From Diphasiastrum complanatum (taxonomy: Eukaryota; Streptophyta; Lycopodiopsida; Lycopodiales; Lycopodiaceae), in NCBI GenBank assembly GCA_029204225.1, contig CM055107.1, positions 23,618,178 through 23,682,177 on the forward strand: a stretch of DNA of 64,000 nucleotides, written 5' to 3'. This document shows, piece by piece, positions 47,001 through 57,124 of the stretch. The notes beneath the pieces were generated by a model. It made no database searches. It had not been told where the DNA came from and worked only from the letters and a program-made list of their open reading frames with translations. The translations under genes and the position numbers were made by a program. Every line of letters begins with the position of its first letter. Within the stretch, counting starts at the first letter, position 1.

Positions 47001-47540
47001 GCTTGTTTCAGCAATGAGAACACCTTGCAGTGTCTCCAAGGATGGAAGTTCCTCCCTGACAGCATAAGTCTGCACAATATTGTCATACTCATCTGTAAGT
47101 CCATTAAGGACTACTTGAACAAGTTCAGTGCTCTTAAGAGCATCTCCAATACCAGCTAACTCTTGATGAATATCATTTACTCTCATTACATATGATGAAG
47201 CACTCTCATCTACTCTCTGATAACTTAAAAAGATTTGGTTTCTAAGTGTAAGCAATCTAGAAGTATTCTTACTTTCATAGATTGTTTTTAGAGTGTCCCA
47301 AGCCTCCTTAGCAGTGGTTCAGTACTGATATCTCTTAACACTTCATTTGTAATATTCATTTCTATGAAATGAAGGGCAATTCTGGTTCTTTTATTGAATG
47401 TTGCAGCTTCATTAGGTGCTGCAGGTTCTTCTTCAACTCCACTCACAATGTCCATTACATCTTATAGAATCAATAATGATTCCATTCTAATCTTCCACAT
47501 TGCATAATTGGAAGATGTTAATCTCTCACTTTTTAAAGGC
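44008..47540 (-). mobile_element. Ty1/copia element, nearly complete gag-pol, decayed
   Basis: Right to left: gag start (about 47540-47260: RLTSSNYAMWKIRMES), gag 47255-46599 with zinc knuckle CFFCGKKGYYASNC (the His ligand is Tyr), pre-integrase 46591-45977 (LWHKRLGHPNFKAMQSM, ACVLAKSHRRSF, HSDVH), integrase 46251-45697 (LRSDSGGEYTSNKFKDFCE) and 45589-45344 (DHLRIFGCVCFVHV), reverse transcriptase 45261-44902 (VQLDVSNAFLNGYLE, LYGLKQAPRSWYARL, LLIYVDDIILCG), 44914-44621 (LGVLHYILGLEID), and RNase H 44523-44008 (FSDSDFAGDKLDRKST, LSFCEAEYKSLTTT, IEVAHHFVRKKV, VADLLTKPLL). At least six frame breaks are present, so it is inactive. Its 5' LTR is replaced by foreign sequence at about 47590. Confidence 0.92.
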
Positions 47541-47589
47541 AATTTTCCGTTCAGGGCTCCGATGTTTACACTCCCCACAACGCCACGAA

Positions 47590-47970
47590 GACCTTGGTAG
47601 AACAAGGCCATACGTCTACTTGTCTCATTATCCATCTGCACTCCTTTGATGTAAGCGGGTCATCCCAAAGAGATCCATATCTAGCGTGCACGTTCCATAA
47701 TCTCAGGTAGGGTTGTCTTCTGCATGGCATGTGGTTGAAAAATCAAGTGGTCTAATTCCAAAATGTAACGCGCCTCGTCTTTGAATATGCATATAAAACA
47801 ATGCACATAAGCAAAAAAGACTCATACAAAAAATACTCGTGTCTCTCGCGGCTATTTCACTACATGTGTAACAGAAGTGTTGGCCATCTATAGGCTCAAA
47901 TGTGCAATGTGACAAAAATCTATTTTTGCACAAGGCATCCATTCTCGAGCCCTCGGTAGTCTCCACTTAG
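47590..47970 (-). pseudogene. Fragment of the unknown family also seen at 5172-8042
   Basis: Minus strand: SRMDALCKNRFLSHCTFEP, IDGQHFCYTCSEIA, then after an intron-like gap (E)ARYILELDHL, TTLPEIMERAR, IWISLG, YIKGVQMDNE, MALFYQGL. Residue by residue this matches the gene piece at 6580-6950. It is joined on the right to gypsy gag and on the left to copia gag. Confidence 0.6.
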
Positions 47971-48640
47971 GTAATCCACCCAAGAACCATTCGTTTTGCA
48001 TGGGGACTGGATACTGTGCTCCTAGCTTTCCTATCAAATTCTTAACTCTTCGAGTGTACTTTCTAAGCGACTCTTTCGGTTTTTTCTCTACCGAATTAAG
48101 ACGTGCTAACAGTCTTGTGGAATAGCCTATCTCTCTAAACTGTTTAAGAAATGCTGCCTTTAAAGCATTCCAAATATTAACCATTTTCGGAACTAACTGG
48201 CTTCACCAGACTCTCGCCTGCTTGCACAGAAGACCTGATAGAATTCTAACTTTATTCTCGTCGATGTTTTTCTTACTAAACTCAAACTATGATAAATAGC
48301 TATCTGCATCATCAGATAATGACCCTTTGAAAAAGTCATATATGATTTGATAGATGTGAGTGGTGCTGGACTTGCCATATTATTAGGTGGTGGGTTAGGT
48401 AGAGGATCTGGTGGATCCAATGACTTGGAACTATGTTCAGATGGTGTAGATGTAGTTTCTGAAGATGGTTCACATTCTTGTTCAGATTTTGGCTTTGATG
48501 GTGGATCAAGGTCTTGGTCAAACTCAGATTCAAAACTAGAATCAGATCTATGCTCCGAAGATGAAGATTCATATGGATTTGATGAATTGGCAAGCTCTCG
48601 CTCAAATGTATTCACAAGTGCTAGGAAAGTATTGTAAAGG
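47970..48640 (-). pseudogene. Ty3/gypsy gag fragment
   Basis: 48615-48193 is an acidic, Ser/Pro-rich N-part. 48184-47975 carries MVNIWNALKAAFLKQFREIG and RLLARLNSVEKKPKESLRKY, the Retrotrans_gag core. It is close to the gag at 53570-54121, which reads LLKDVFLKQFREIGYKSRIL. The fragment ends near WFLGGLPKWRL, where the foreign piece at 47970 begins. Confidence 0.8.
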
Positions 48641-48855
48641 TTATCAAACGCTTCAAGACTTAATCTTACTCTTATTGGTGAATTTCACAGATTCTGAAAA
48701 TATAAATCGCGTGCCTTTCTATAAGCTTCTAATCAATGTGTTTGTTCTAAATGTTTTTGCTCAATAGTTGTGCATGGCTGATCACGTGGCATACATTACA
48801 TGAATAAGATTCAGCGGTCTTAGTACACTTAAAAATTATGAAAAGACAAAGATTT

Positions 48856-48876
48856 GACTCCCCAGCAATAGCACCA
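48856..48876 (-). promoter_or_regulatory. Gypsy primer-binding site, tRNA-Asp type, degenerate
   Basis: Minus strand TGGTGCTATTGCTGGGGAGT; the plant Athila/Tat form is TGGCGCCGTTGCCGGGGA. It sits 5 bases inside the LTR end. Confidence 0.7.
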
Positions 48877-48881
48877 AGTTA

Positions 48882-49804
48882 TGTGGTAGCCTAGTCATTA
48901 TAGATTTTCACAAAATCAGTGAATTAAGTAGTATAAAAGGTTTGATCGTTCTCCAAGAGAGAGAGAAATCTTTCAGATTTGATAAGTGTACAAAGGATGA
49001 TGGACAGATGGTGAATGTAATATTCAAGACAGAATACTACAATGACAAAGATTTTGAGTAGATTGGCGTTCAGAAAAACCAATGATGAAACGATTTGGTC
49101 AAGGTCTGAAGGTATAGAAGAGTACGTTATCTTCCAGGCTATTAGGACAGCAGTAAGCATTTAATTTGACAACAACAGGCAAAAAGATCCTTCGCACAGA
49201 ATCCATTCGGCTTTCAATTCCTCTTAACAAGCACAAGGAATTAGTTCTTATCACAACAAGCAAACAAAGCAGAATATCAATTAAGTTCTTTATCTGAACA
49301 CATAGCTCATTTAAAATTAAGAGAGGTTTTAATTTAGAGTTAAGCTTAAGGCTTCCGCTAATTCCCTGCACACATTAGTTAGAAGTGTCGTTCTCATATG
49401 TTGTCTGCGAAACCACATTAGAGAATCTAGAATTCAATACAAGTGAAGAGTGAATGTCGCAACATATGTCTATCACAATCGATTACAGACTAACTCAGAG
49501 TGTCTTCGCTCAATTGATAAGAAGTGCAATTGTAACAGATAACAGAGGAAACAAACGCACAGATTGTAAGAATTGGTTCTTTTCTCTCTGTTGATAGCTC
49601 AATCTATGCGTATGTACAATGGCTCTAAGTGTCGCTCTTATAGGAATGAACACCAGCCTGAGCATCGATCACCAATCGTTAAGATGTCGGTTGGGATCCG
49701 CTAAAGTGTCGCTATAGAACGTCGCTCAAAACGTCGCGATTCCTTATTTAAAATGAATTTACAAGATGCAAATAGGCCTTTACGTGAATTTAGGCACTAT
49801 AACA
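48882..49804 (-). repeat. 5' LTR of the gypsy element at 47970-48640
   Basis: Minus strand starts TGTTATAG (49804) and ends GGCTACCACA (48882), 923 bp, followed by the primer site. No partner LTR in the window; boundaries come from TG/CA and primer position. Confidence 0.55.
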
Positions 49805-49924
49805 TATTTTCATGTACAAAATTTAAAAATTTTTACAATATAAAACATTAAATCTGGATAATGTGGAATCATAAGCCTCCACATTTTCGATGAAGAGCGT
49901 CAATTGTTCTAAATCAGGTACGGA

Positions 49925-50152
49925 GAAAACTCTATTATACTAGTGTTTATGCACCGCCACAAGATCAGAAAGGTTGTCGATTGGGTGTGGAGGAACGGTG
50001 GAAGTTGATGGAAAATCATATTTGGGAGGTGAAGAGGCGGTGGGTGGTGGCAAAGGAGCACGAGGAAGAGAGGCGCGAGGTGGTTAGGTGGCTTGAGATG
50101 GTGAGATGGCGCGAAGAGGAGTTGCAAGCTCAAGAGGAGGCCTATTAGGATC
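49925..50152 (+). other. Glu/Arg/Trp-rich coding-like remnant
   Basis: The plus strand is open in one frame: KLYYTSVYAPPQDQKG, then GVEERWKLMENHIWEVKRRW and VAKEHEEERREVVRWLEMVR, ending in a TAG after EEAY. Coiled-coil-like composition, family not recognised. It lies in the gap 49805-50222 between two LTRs and may be a captured exon or transposon piece. Confidence 0.3.
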
Positions 50153-50222
50153 GATCTGAAGGAAGGTGGTGTCTTCGACCTATGAGGCGTACTGAAGATC
50201 ATGGTCAAAGGTGCAGTCTCTA

Positions 50223-50866
50223 TGAGAAATTCAACTAGTTTAGTCTATTTTAGTCATATTTGTATATTTGGCAATTGAAAAAAATTTCATATTAGACTTT
50301 ATGTTTGACTTTTCAAAGCTATATTAGTCTAAAGGCATTTGAATAAACACTTTTGGAAAGTGTGGGAAACTATAAAAATCGAGTTTTAGTAAATTCGAAT
50401 TTGAATGTTGGAAACATTGAGTCTAGTCTCAAAAATAGTAGGGTTTTTATTATGGAGGGAAACCAAGTGGCAATTTAGGTTTGGACCTGTTATAAAAGGA
50501 TTGAACTTGTGAGAGGAGAAAACATTCTCTCTCTCTTATCTCATTCATGCTTATACATGGTTCTCTTGGGTTCTACTATCCATTGGTGCACTATACTTGT
50601 GATATCTTGCAATTCTATGCGTTAAATGTTCATTAATTGTTATTCTCATATCCACACGTGTTAAATACAATAGCGTATTGTTATTGTACATATAAAAACA
50701 TTATTTTATGTTTTGGTTCATGTATGATCAAAATCTATTACAGGTTGCATCTCATTCTTAGTGTAAATGCTGATCTTTTTACATTGGCAAGATTGGTGAA
50801 TTGCTTGTTTTTCTAACCAAAAATCAAAGGGATATTTTGGATCTTAATGATCTAAAATCCTTCACA
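50223..50866 (+). repeat. Copia LTR, same family as 10160-10809
   Basis: Aligns end to end with the LTR at 10160 (shared ttcaactagt start, TATAAAAGG near 50491, ttctcttgggttctactatc, ttcaca end). It is followed by tggt and then jumps to the sequence equivalent to 11199-11288, so about 385 bases of leader are deleted. Leader similarity ends near 50965. Confidence 0.85.
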
Positions 50867-50965
50867 TGGTAGGAAGTGGCAAAAGCCATCATATTGAGGA
50901 TAGATCATAGGTTGATCAAGATTTCACTATTCTATGTGCTGATTTGCTTGGTATAAGTGCTAGAA

Positions 50966-51110
50966 TCTTTTCTCAATGCTGTGGTGAAAATATCAACTAC
51001 ACATTCCCTTGAGGACACAAAGTTGAAGCTCCACCTCCTTTGCAATGACTTGCTCCCTCACAAAGTGATATTGCACCTCAATATAGTCCAAACAATAATA
51101 GCTTCATTTC
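50966..51110 (-). pseudogene. Copia RNase H tail fragment
   Basis: Minus strand reads YIEVQYHFVREQVIAKEVEL, the region after the last RNase H motif of copia pol, with stops on both sides. Placed next to the LTR remnant in the opposite orientation. Confidence 0.55.
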
Positions 51111-52640
51111 TCGTGACACCATTTTCTCCAATTTTCATCATTTTATCAACAATGATTGTTGACGAGGGAGATTTAATAGGCTAAATACAATCAACAATCA
51201 TATGGACCATAGGCACTTTGATCAAGTGTAATTTGGACCATGTAGTTCTATAATCATATATCATTTGAAATTTATGAAAAACATGAATTGGTTAATTGAG
51301 TTCTTAATGGCCTTGAAAAATGGGCAATCCTATGCTTGAGTTAGCCATTTAAACTCGATAAATAAGCACGTTGGCTTTGCTATCGATAACTAGTAGATTG
51401 CAGAGTAGATTCAGTTTATGCTTGGATTCAACATTTAACGTTGTTGCCTGTAACTTTTGCTATCGCTCTCTGCTATTGCTCTTCATTCATTTAAATAACA
51501 CAACTGCATTTTCCTTTCTTGCATCATCATTTGTCTGATTGAGGCTGATTGCTGGAGCTCAATCTACAGGATAATGATTCAAAAAGTACTTTGTTATCTC
51601 ATAGGGACTTCTCCAGAATTATTTCTTACATGAAAAGCTTCTAGTAGAAAGTAACCAAGGAAACCTAGCTCTATACCTAAGAGGATCTTTGCCTCGAAGC
51701 ATTTGTCATTTGTCAACAATGCTCTCTTTCTTTAGGTGGAGTAGATTTTGGCAACAAAACCAAGTACATTGAGGGTTGATGTACTTATTTGCACTCCTAA
51801 AACACAATAGTTGTGCAGGAAAAATGAGGAGCAACAATAAGTTTGTCAACATCCAGATAAATGCCTTCTACTACTAGCCCTCTCAAACTCTCAACCAAGC
51901 TGCAAGTAAAGGCATCTCTACAAAAGTCAGCTCAACAATCTAGCATTTGAAAAGATAATCCTTATCTATCTATATTTGAAAGCATAAATATGAGCTTTGA
52001 ACCGCATCAGAAAGCCAAAAAAATTTGAATTCTCTCACACAAAGAGAGATGTTCACGTGAATGCTCTATCAAGAGCTCCATCATAGAAGAAGTTTACAAT
52101 ACCAGATTCCTTTCAAATCAAAAGCCTGTTTTTGATTAGCCATTTGGTTCCCACAACACAGATGAAAAACATGGCCCACAGTCACCTGCAATATCAAGCA
52201 GTCAGCCGGTTGAACAGGATGCAAAGGGTATGTGCAAACCAGAAATCAGAATACATGCCAGAAAAACTGAAAGAGCTAGGTGCAAGTACCAGGGTGTCAG
52301 ACGTGGTTGAGGAGAGATGAACAGCAGAGGAGATTGATAAAGAGAATGAAGGTTATGAGACTTTTGAGAAAAGAGTGCAATGTAATGAAAGTGAGGTCAG
52401 GAAAAATGTGTCTAAACCAAACAAAGAGATGCAATTGTGCAAGGACTGGATAGAGAATTCGGTTTACATCATAACGAGGCACATGTTGGGTCTGTGAAGA
52501 GTTGTTCATTCTAGAACAACATCACAGATTTTGTGAAACAGCTTCTAAAAGTGTATCATTGGTTCCAAAAGGTAAAACGTGGGGCATCAAGAAATGCTCA
52601 TGATCAAATATATACTAGCAAGACTACATGGGGATTGGAC
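51111..52640. other. No recognised gene
   Basis: AT-rich, no family seen. A plus-strand open stretch at 52132-52490 (PEKLKELGASTRVSDVVEER, stop, TAEEIDKENEGYETFEKRVQ) is hydrophilic and may be a decayed exon, but nothing identifies it. Confidence 0.3.
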
Positions 52641-52641
52641 A

Positions 52642-54121
52642 TTAATAGGCTCGTTGCCAACCATTACAAGCAACCAGTACATGGTATTTGCCACTGACCA
52701 CTGCATCAACATTCGTATAATATTTTTCTTGACGAAGCTCTACTTGATAAGTAAATTCCTGCAAAAGTAGAACCCATCGAGCAATTCGTCCTGATAGATC
52801 TGGTTTATTTACAAGATACTTAAGAGCATAATGATCCACATGAAAAATAAATACATATTCCAACAAATAATGCCAAATTTTTTTACAGTGAAAATCATGC
52901 CAAGTGCTTCTCTTTCTGTAGCCGAATAATTCTTCTCTGATTCACTGAGCTGTCGACTCATGACTTTGAATAATTTCTCTACGTCACTTGGCCAGGACTG
53001 ATATTTTGTTTTTGCCAGTTTTCCTTCAATAACGTCAATTCTATGCACAACAACATCAGTCGCAGCTTTCGCTTTCGTGTCTGCAGCAGCTCGTGTTGCT
53101 ACATACTGATATTTGGGTTGCGGCTTCTGTGGCTGAGGGCAGTCATGATACTTGTGGCCAGGCTCTCTGCAATTTGAGCATAATGGTACATAACCAATCG
53201 GCTTTCGCCGTTGAGGATAGTCAGGAGAAAAATGTCCCGGCTCTCCACAGTTGTAGCAGTTGCCCCAAACTGGTTTAGTCGCGGTTTGAGACTTCGCTGG
53301 TCCAACGAATTCAGGAGGATTATGTCTTCTTGGTGCGAACTTGGGTCTGTCCTGCTGGGCTGATGCTGCAGTACCCTGTACATAGTTAGTAGTCGCATCA
53401 TTTTGAAAAATAAAAAGTACCTCCTAGACAGGATCTTCAATGTATTTGACATTCACAGTTCTGCAATCTTCCATAGTGTGTCCAGAAGTTTCACATTTCG
53501 TACACCACATTCTTGAGTTGGAAGAAGACGCTTTTGGTCTTTTATCTGCAACTTCAGAGATCTGCACTTTTAAGTCATTAAACTTTTTATTAAGGTCAGC
53601 CATATTACTCTTCCAAAGCTTTTCAACTTTAGAAGTTGACGACGTATGCGAAAGGATTCTTTACTCTTCTTTTGAACATTGTTCAAACGTCCAAGAATTC
53701 TAGATTTGTAACCGATCTCTCTGAACTGTTTCAGAAACACATCTTTCAGCAAGTACCAGGTTCCTATACGGCCTGGTTCAACTTGGTTGTACCAGATGCG
53801 CGTCTGCTTTCTTAGCAGACCAAGGAAGATTTGTAGTTTGTCTACGTCAATTCCCTCGTTATTCGCATTAGCGATTGACTCAAATTGTGAGACATAGCTA
53901 TCTGCATCATCAGAAGAAGTCTCTTTAAAATAATCGTATTTAATTTTAGAGATAGAAGTGAAACGTGCAGCAGGACCCTCCATACCAAAGCTAATTAGGA
54001 GTTCAAGTAACTTGGCAGTGATTTCGTCTAGATTTCTTCGACTAGTACTCTCACTTTGTCTTCCTAAAAATTCCTCTCTAAGCTTACAATATCGTTCTAA
54101 TCTGGATTGTCTATCTGACAT
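52642..54121 (-). pseudogene. Ty3/gypsy gag joined to RNase H (internally deleted element)
   Basis: Right to left: gag 54121-53570 (ERYCKLREEFLGRQ, AARFTSISKIKYDYF, VFLKQFREIGYKSRI), nucleocapsid about 53270-53090 with two knuckles (CYNCGEPGHFSPDYP, where the last Cys is Tyr, and CSNCREPGHKYHDCP), then after KYQSWPSDVEKLFKV the reading enters RNase H (SRQLSESEKNYSATEREALG, then FIFHVDHYALKYLVNKPDLS and RIARWVLLLQEF to 52642). Protease, reverse-transcriptase palm and integrase are missing. One frameshift splits RNase H near 52880. The element's primer site and LTR follow on the right. Confidence 0.85.
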
Positions 54122-54170
54122 ACACTAGAGATGGAGATGGATTTGTCAGATTTCTTATAACTTTCCTAAA

Positions 54171-54191
54171 CTATCCCCGACAACGGTGCCA
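54171..54191 (-). promoter_or_regulatory. Gypsy primer-binding site, tRNA-Asp type
   Basis: Minus strand TGGCACCGTTGTCGGGGATA, two changes from the plant Athila/Tat tRNA-Asp site. Confidence 0.85.
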
Positions 54192-54196
54192 AAAAT

Positions 54197-55207
54197 TGGT
54201 ATATGTCGTACTATACCAACATGGTTAATATAGATTTTATAGTAAATAATGTCGTTCCCACAGAGGACAGCGTTAGGAAGTTATGTTTTTGGTACAATTT
54301 ATGACAAGTGGTTTCGAGTGTTATTCTGGTTGTCGACAGACACATTATGTTTGGGATGTGTAATGTTAATAAATTCAGAACAATCTGGCCTCTATCGAAT
54401 TGAAGGAAGCGCGTTCTACAGATGAGATGTTATCAGAGTAGTACAACAGTACTACACTCTGGCTAATTAAGGTGTCAACAGAGAATCGAGAGTTGTTCGA
54501 TGTATTCGCGACTGTGCAGACAATTAATTAATCGCGTTCGTGAACTATTCATTTCTAGACAGAAGTCCTCAACAACTAAAGCCCAACTTAATGGTTAAAG
54601 AACACAAAGAGTTTTAGAACACGTTAGAAACTTATGTCAATGCCAATCAGAAAAACAGATCAAAGACTCAATTATTCAGACAGGGACTGTCATCTCATAT
54701 GTATACATACAGCTTTATTCAATGATCGTGCTAGACTGTACCAAAGATAATCGTTATTCGAGTGCCGAAAAGAAAGTATTCGCGACAGACGAATAAGATG
54801 GTTTTAAGACAGTTCTTTAGAACATGCTTTACGGAAACATAGCAAACTACTGTAATGCACTAGAGCGTCTGTATGATCAGAGAGTAATTCATGAAATGCG
54901 TTAGAGATTATTAGCAGACTCAAGATCACTCACACTCAACAATGCGGAGAACAGAGATAAGAGAGAATAACTCACAGAACTCTGTTCACTTCTTCAATCT
55001 CTTACATAAGCATAAACTCTTCTCTCTCGATGATCGAGACTGAAGTGTGAGATCTATATATGTTCTACGGGGCGAACAAACACACCTCTAAAACAACAGG
55101 TGCGTCGCTCCCGCGAAAGGGTCTAGTTAACAATTAGACTGAAAATACGTTCAACTATACCATATGAGGTATACTTAACTATGAGTTAAAGTTACTCTAG
55201 TTTAACA
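54197..55207 (-). repeat. 5' LTR of the gypsy element (about 1,011 bp)
   Basis: Minus strand starts TGTTAAACTAGAG (55207) and ends TATACCA (54197). Both ends reappear in the short plus-strand relic at 62656-62769, which supports the boundaries. A TATA-like acatatatagatc lies near 55050-55065 on minus. Confidence 0.8.
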
Positions 55208-55372
55208 TGTCTTTTTGTATCTAGTCGTTTCGTATGGATGACCTAGTAAAAGTTATCCAAGACAATGTCTTTTTTTTTTAAAGGTCTTGTCCTTAATTAC
55301 AAAGCAAGTACTTAGGAGATATATTCCCAAAAAATGAATTAGGCCTCTTCATAATTTATACTTAACGAGCTC

Positions 55373-55518
55373 ATATCTTCATTTTCGAGTATATTATGCC
55401 ATATTTATGTTAATATTTAATATTTCACATTTTCGTGGCATTGTCATATCTTTATTTTCGAGTATATTATGCCATATTTATGTTAATATTTAATATTTAA
55501 CATTTTCGTGGCATTGAG
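55373..55518. repeat. Tandem duplication, 73-bp period, two copies
   Basis: atatcttcattttcgagtat at 55373 is repeated from 55446 with only a few differences. Confidence 0.92.
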
Positions 55519-55527
55519 AGCAGAGGA

Positions 55528-55585
55528 AGAAATCAACCAAAGTAGCACAAGATTAAAGAAATCAACCAAAGTAGCACAAGATTGA
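55528..55585. repeat. Tandem duplication, 29-bp period, two copies
   Basis: agaaatcaaccaaagtagca begins at 55528 and 55557. Confidence 0.92.
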
Positions 55586-56047
55586 AGGTTTAGGGTTTAG
55601 GGAGTGGTAGATGATGAGTAAGAAGGAAATCAAGGAGGGGGGCAGATGACTGTGTAGGTTTCTCACGAGCAATTCTTGAGTCCGATCTGCTACATTTTCT
55701 TTGGAATAAAGGTCATTCAATGTGGAGGATTGATAGCTATCCAGAACATCTAGTGGAAAAACAATTGTTGCAGCAATTGTATGCTCTTCAATCAGTGTCT
55801 GTTCGATGCACAGCTGACGAGTTTCTGGACATGTAGATATCATTCCATGTGTTTCAAGAAGTTCACAAGATTACGCTTAAGATGCCTTCGAAGTAGATGT
55901 GCACTGAATGTCGAAATCCTTTTTTTGGGTTGGTTTTTTTTGAACAATTCTGCACTTGGCTCTGCTCTGCTTGAGCGTTAGGCCTCGATCACAATTGTTC
56001 ATAAAGAAGTAGTGTCGGATCTTCGTCAAGGTAGGCCATCAGAAATT

Positions 56048-57124
56048 ATGCATGCATATGGTATGATGGATAGGTTCATATGGAGCAATCTTCCGCAAGA
56101 TATACTGGTCAGGGTTCTCGTTTTCTTACCTCTTAAGAGTTTGCTCCGCTTACGCTGTGTATGCAAGAGATGGAACTACCTCGTGGACTTGCCACGTTTT
56201 GTCACCATTCGTGCTGAGATTGCTTATCAAGACCCTTGGCTTCTCATGTTCAAGCGTCAAGATTATAGAGTTTGCAGAGCTTTTGACGAATCGAGCAGGA
56301 AGTGGCATAGACTGGCACTCTCTTTTCTGCCCTGCAAAGTAACAGACGCCATTGCCACAGCAGCCGGTTTGCTATGTTTCGGAACAGAAGATCCTGCAAT
56401 TTTGATTGTCTGTAATCCTTTGACCAAAAACTGGAAAGTGCTGCCTCCAATGCGATGCGAAGGATCTCGGGGAGTGATAGGATTGATGGTAGATAGGAAA
56501 ATGAACACTTACAGCATAATAGCAGCAAGACATTTCTCTCACGAATATGATATGAAAACAGAGGTTTATGATTCTCGACAAAATAACTGGAAGGTGACGG
56601 GAGACTTACCCCCAAAGACGCTGCTAAGACGGGATACAGTGTACTGGAACGGAGTCTTATATTTGTTGACTGCAGAGCCATTTACTCTCCTTGCTTATGA
56701 TTTTGCAAAGGGGACTTGGAGCAAAGTACCGGCTTCATTGCCTGGCTCTCTTACCTTCTCTTCTCTGATTGTGAGCCATAACGTCCTCTTCCTCGCTGGG
56801 GGAATAGGCAGAAATGGCATATCTAAGTTCATCTGTATCTGGCGTCTCGAGGTTGCAAGGATGGAGTGGAAGGAGGTGCATAGAATGCCCGACATGATTT
56901 GCAAGAGGTTTTTGGCATTATGCTACCACAACTACGAGCACATCAGTTGTGTTGGGCAGGCGGATTTAATTTACATATCTTGCTACACCTGGCCTGAGGC
57001 TGTAGTGTACAGAGCATCCCAACGGTCATGGCGTTCGGTTCCACGCTGCCCTGAGCTTCCTACGAGATCCAGCTTTGGTTTTAACTGGTTTCATTTCGAT
57101 CCTAACTACGATGTTTCAGTCTGA
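56048..57124 (+). CDS. F-box/kelch-repeat protein
   Basis: Single-exon gene of 358 codons from ATG 56048 (the open frame reaches back to 56012 without an earlier ATG). The F-box is at residues 13-47 (LPQDILVRVLVFLPLKSLLR ... CVCKRWNYLVD); it should bind a SKP1-like subunit of an SCF ubiquitin ligase. The rest shows kelch-type blocks: NPLTKNWKVLPPM, VYDSRQNNWKV, YDFAKGTWSKVP, WRLEVARMEWKEVHRMP, and CVGQADLIYIS near the end, resembling plant F-box/kelch proteins of the At5g15710 and At3g61590 sort (family knowledge; not aligned here). Length is normal for the group. No stops or frameshifts, and less AT-rich than its surroundings: the only intact ordinary gene in the window. The substrate is unknown. 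Expected location is nucleus and cytosol. Confidence 0.92.
   Translation: MHAYGMMDRFIWSNLPQDILVRVLVFLPLKSLLRLRCVCKRWNYLVDLPRFVTIRAEIAYQDPWLLMFKRQDYRVCRAFDESSRKWHRLALSFLPCKVTDAIATAAGLLCFGTEDPAILIVCNPLTKNWKVLPPMRCEGSRGVIGLMVDRKMNTYSIIAARHFSHEYDMKTEVYDSRQNNWKVTGDLPPKTLLRRDTVYWNGVLYLLTAEPFTLLAYDFAKGTWSKVPASLPGSLTFSSLIVSHNVLFLAGGIGRNGISKFICIWRLEVARMEWKEVHRMPDMICKRFLALCYHNYEHISCVGQADLIYISCYTWPEAVVYRASQRSWRSVPRCPELPTRSSFGFNWFHFDPNYDVSV

Noticed and set aside
55562-55843. 93-codon minus-strand open frame upstream of the F-box gene
   Set aside because: Its C-terminal third runs through the 29-bp tandem duplication, and no family is recognised.
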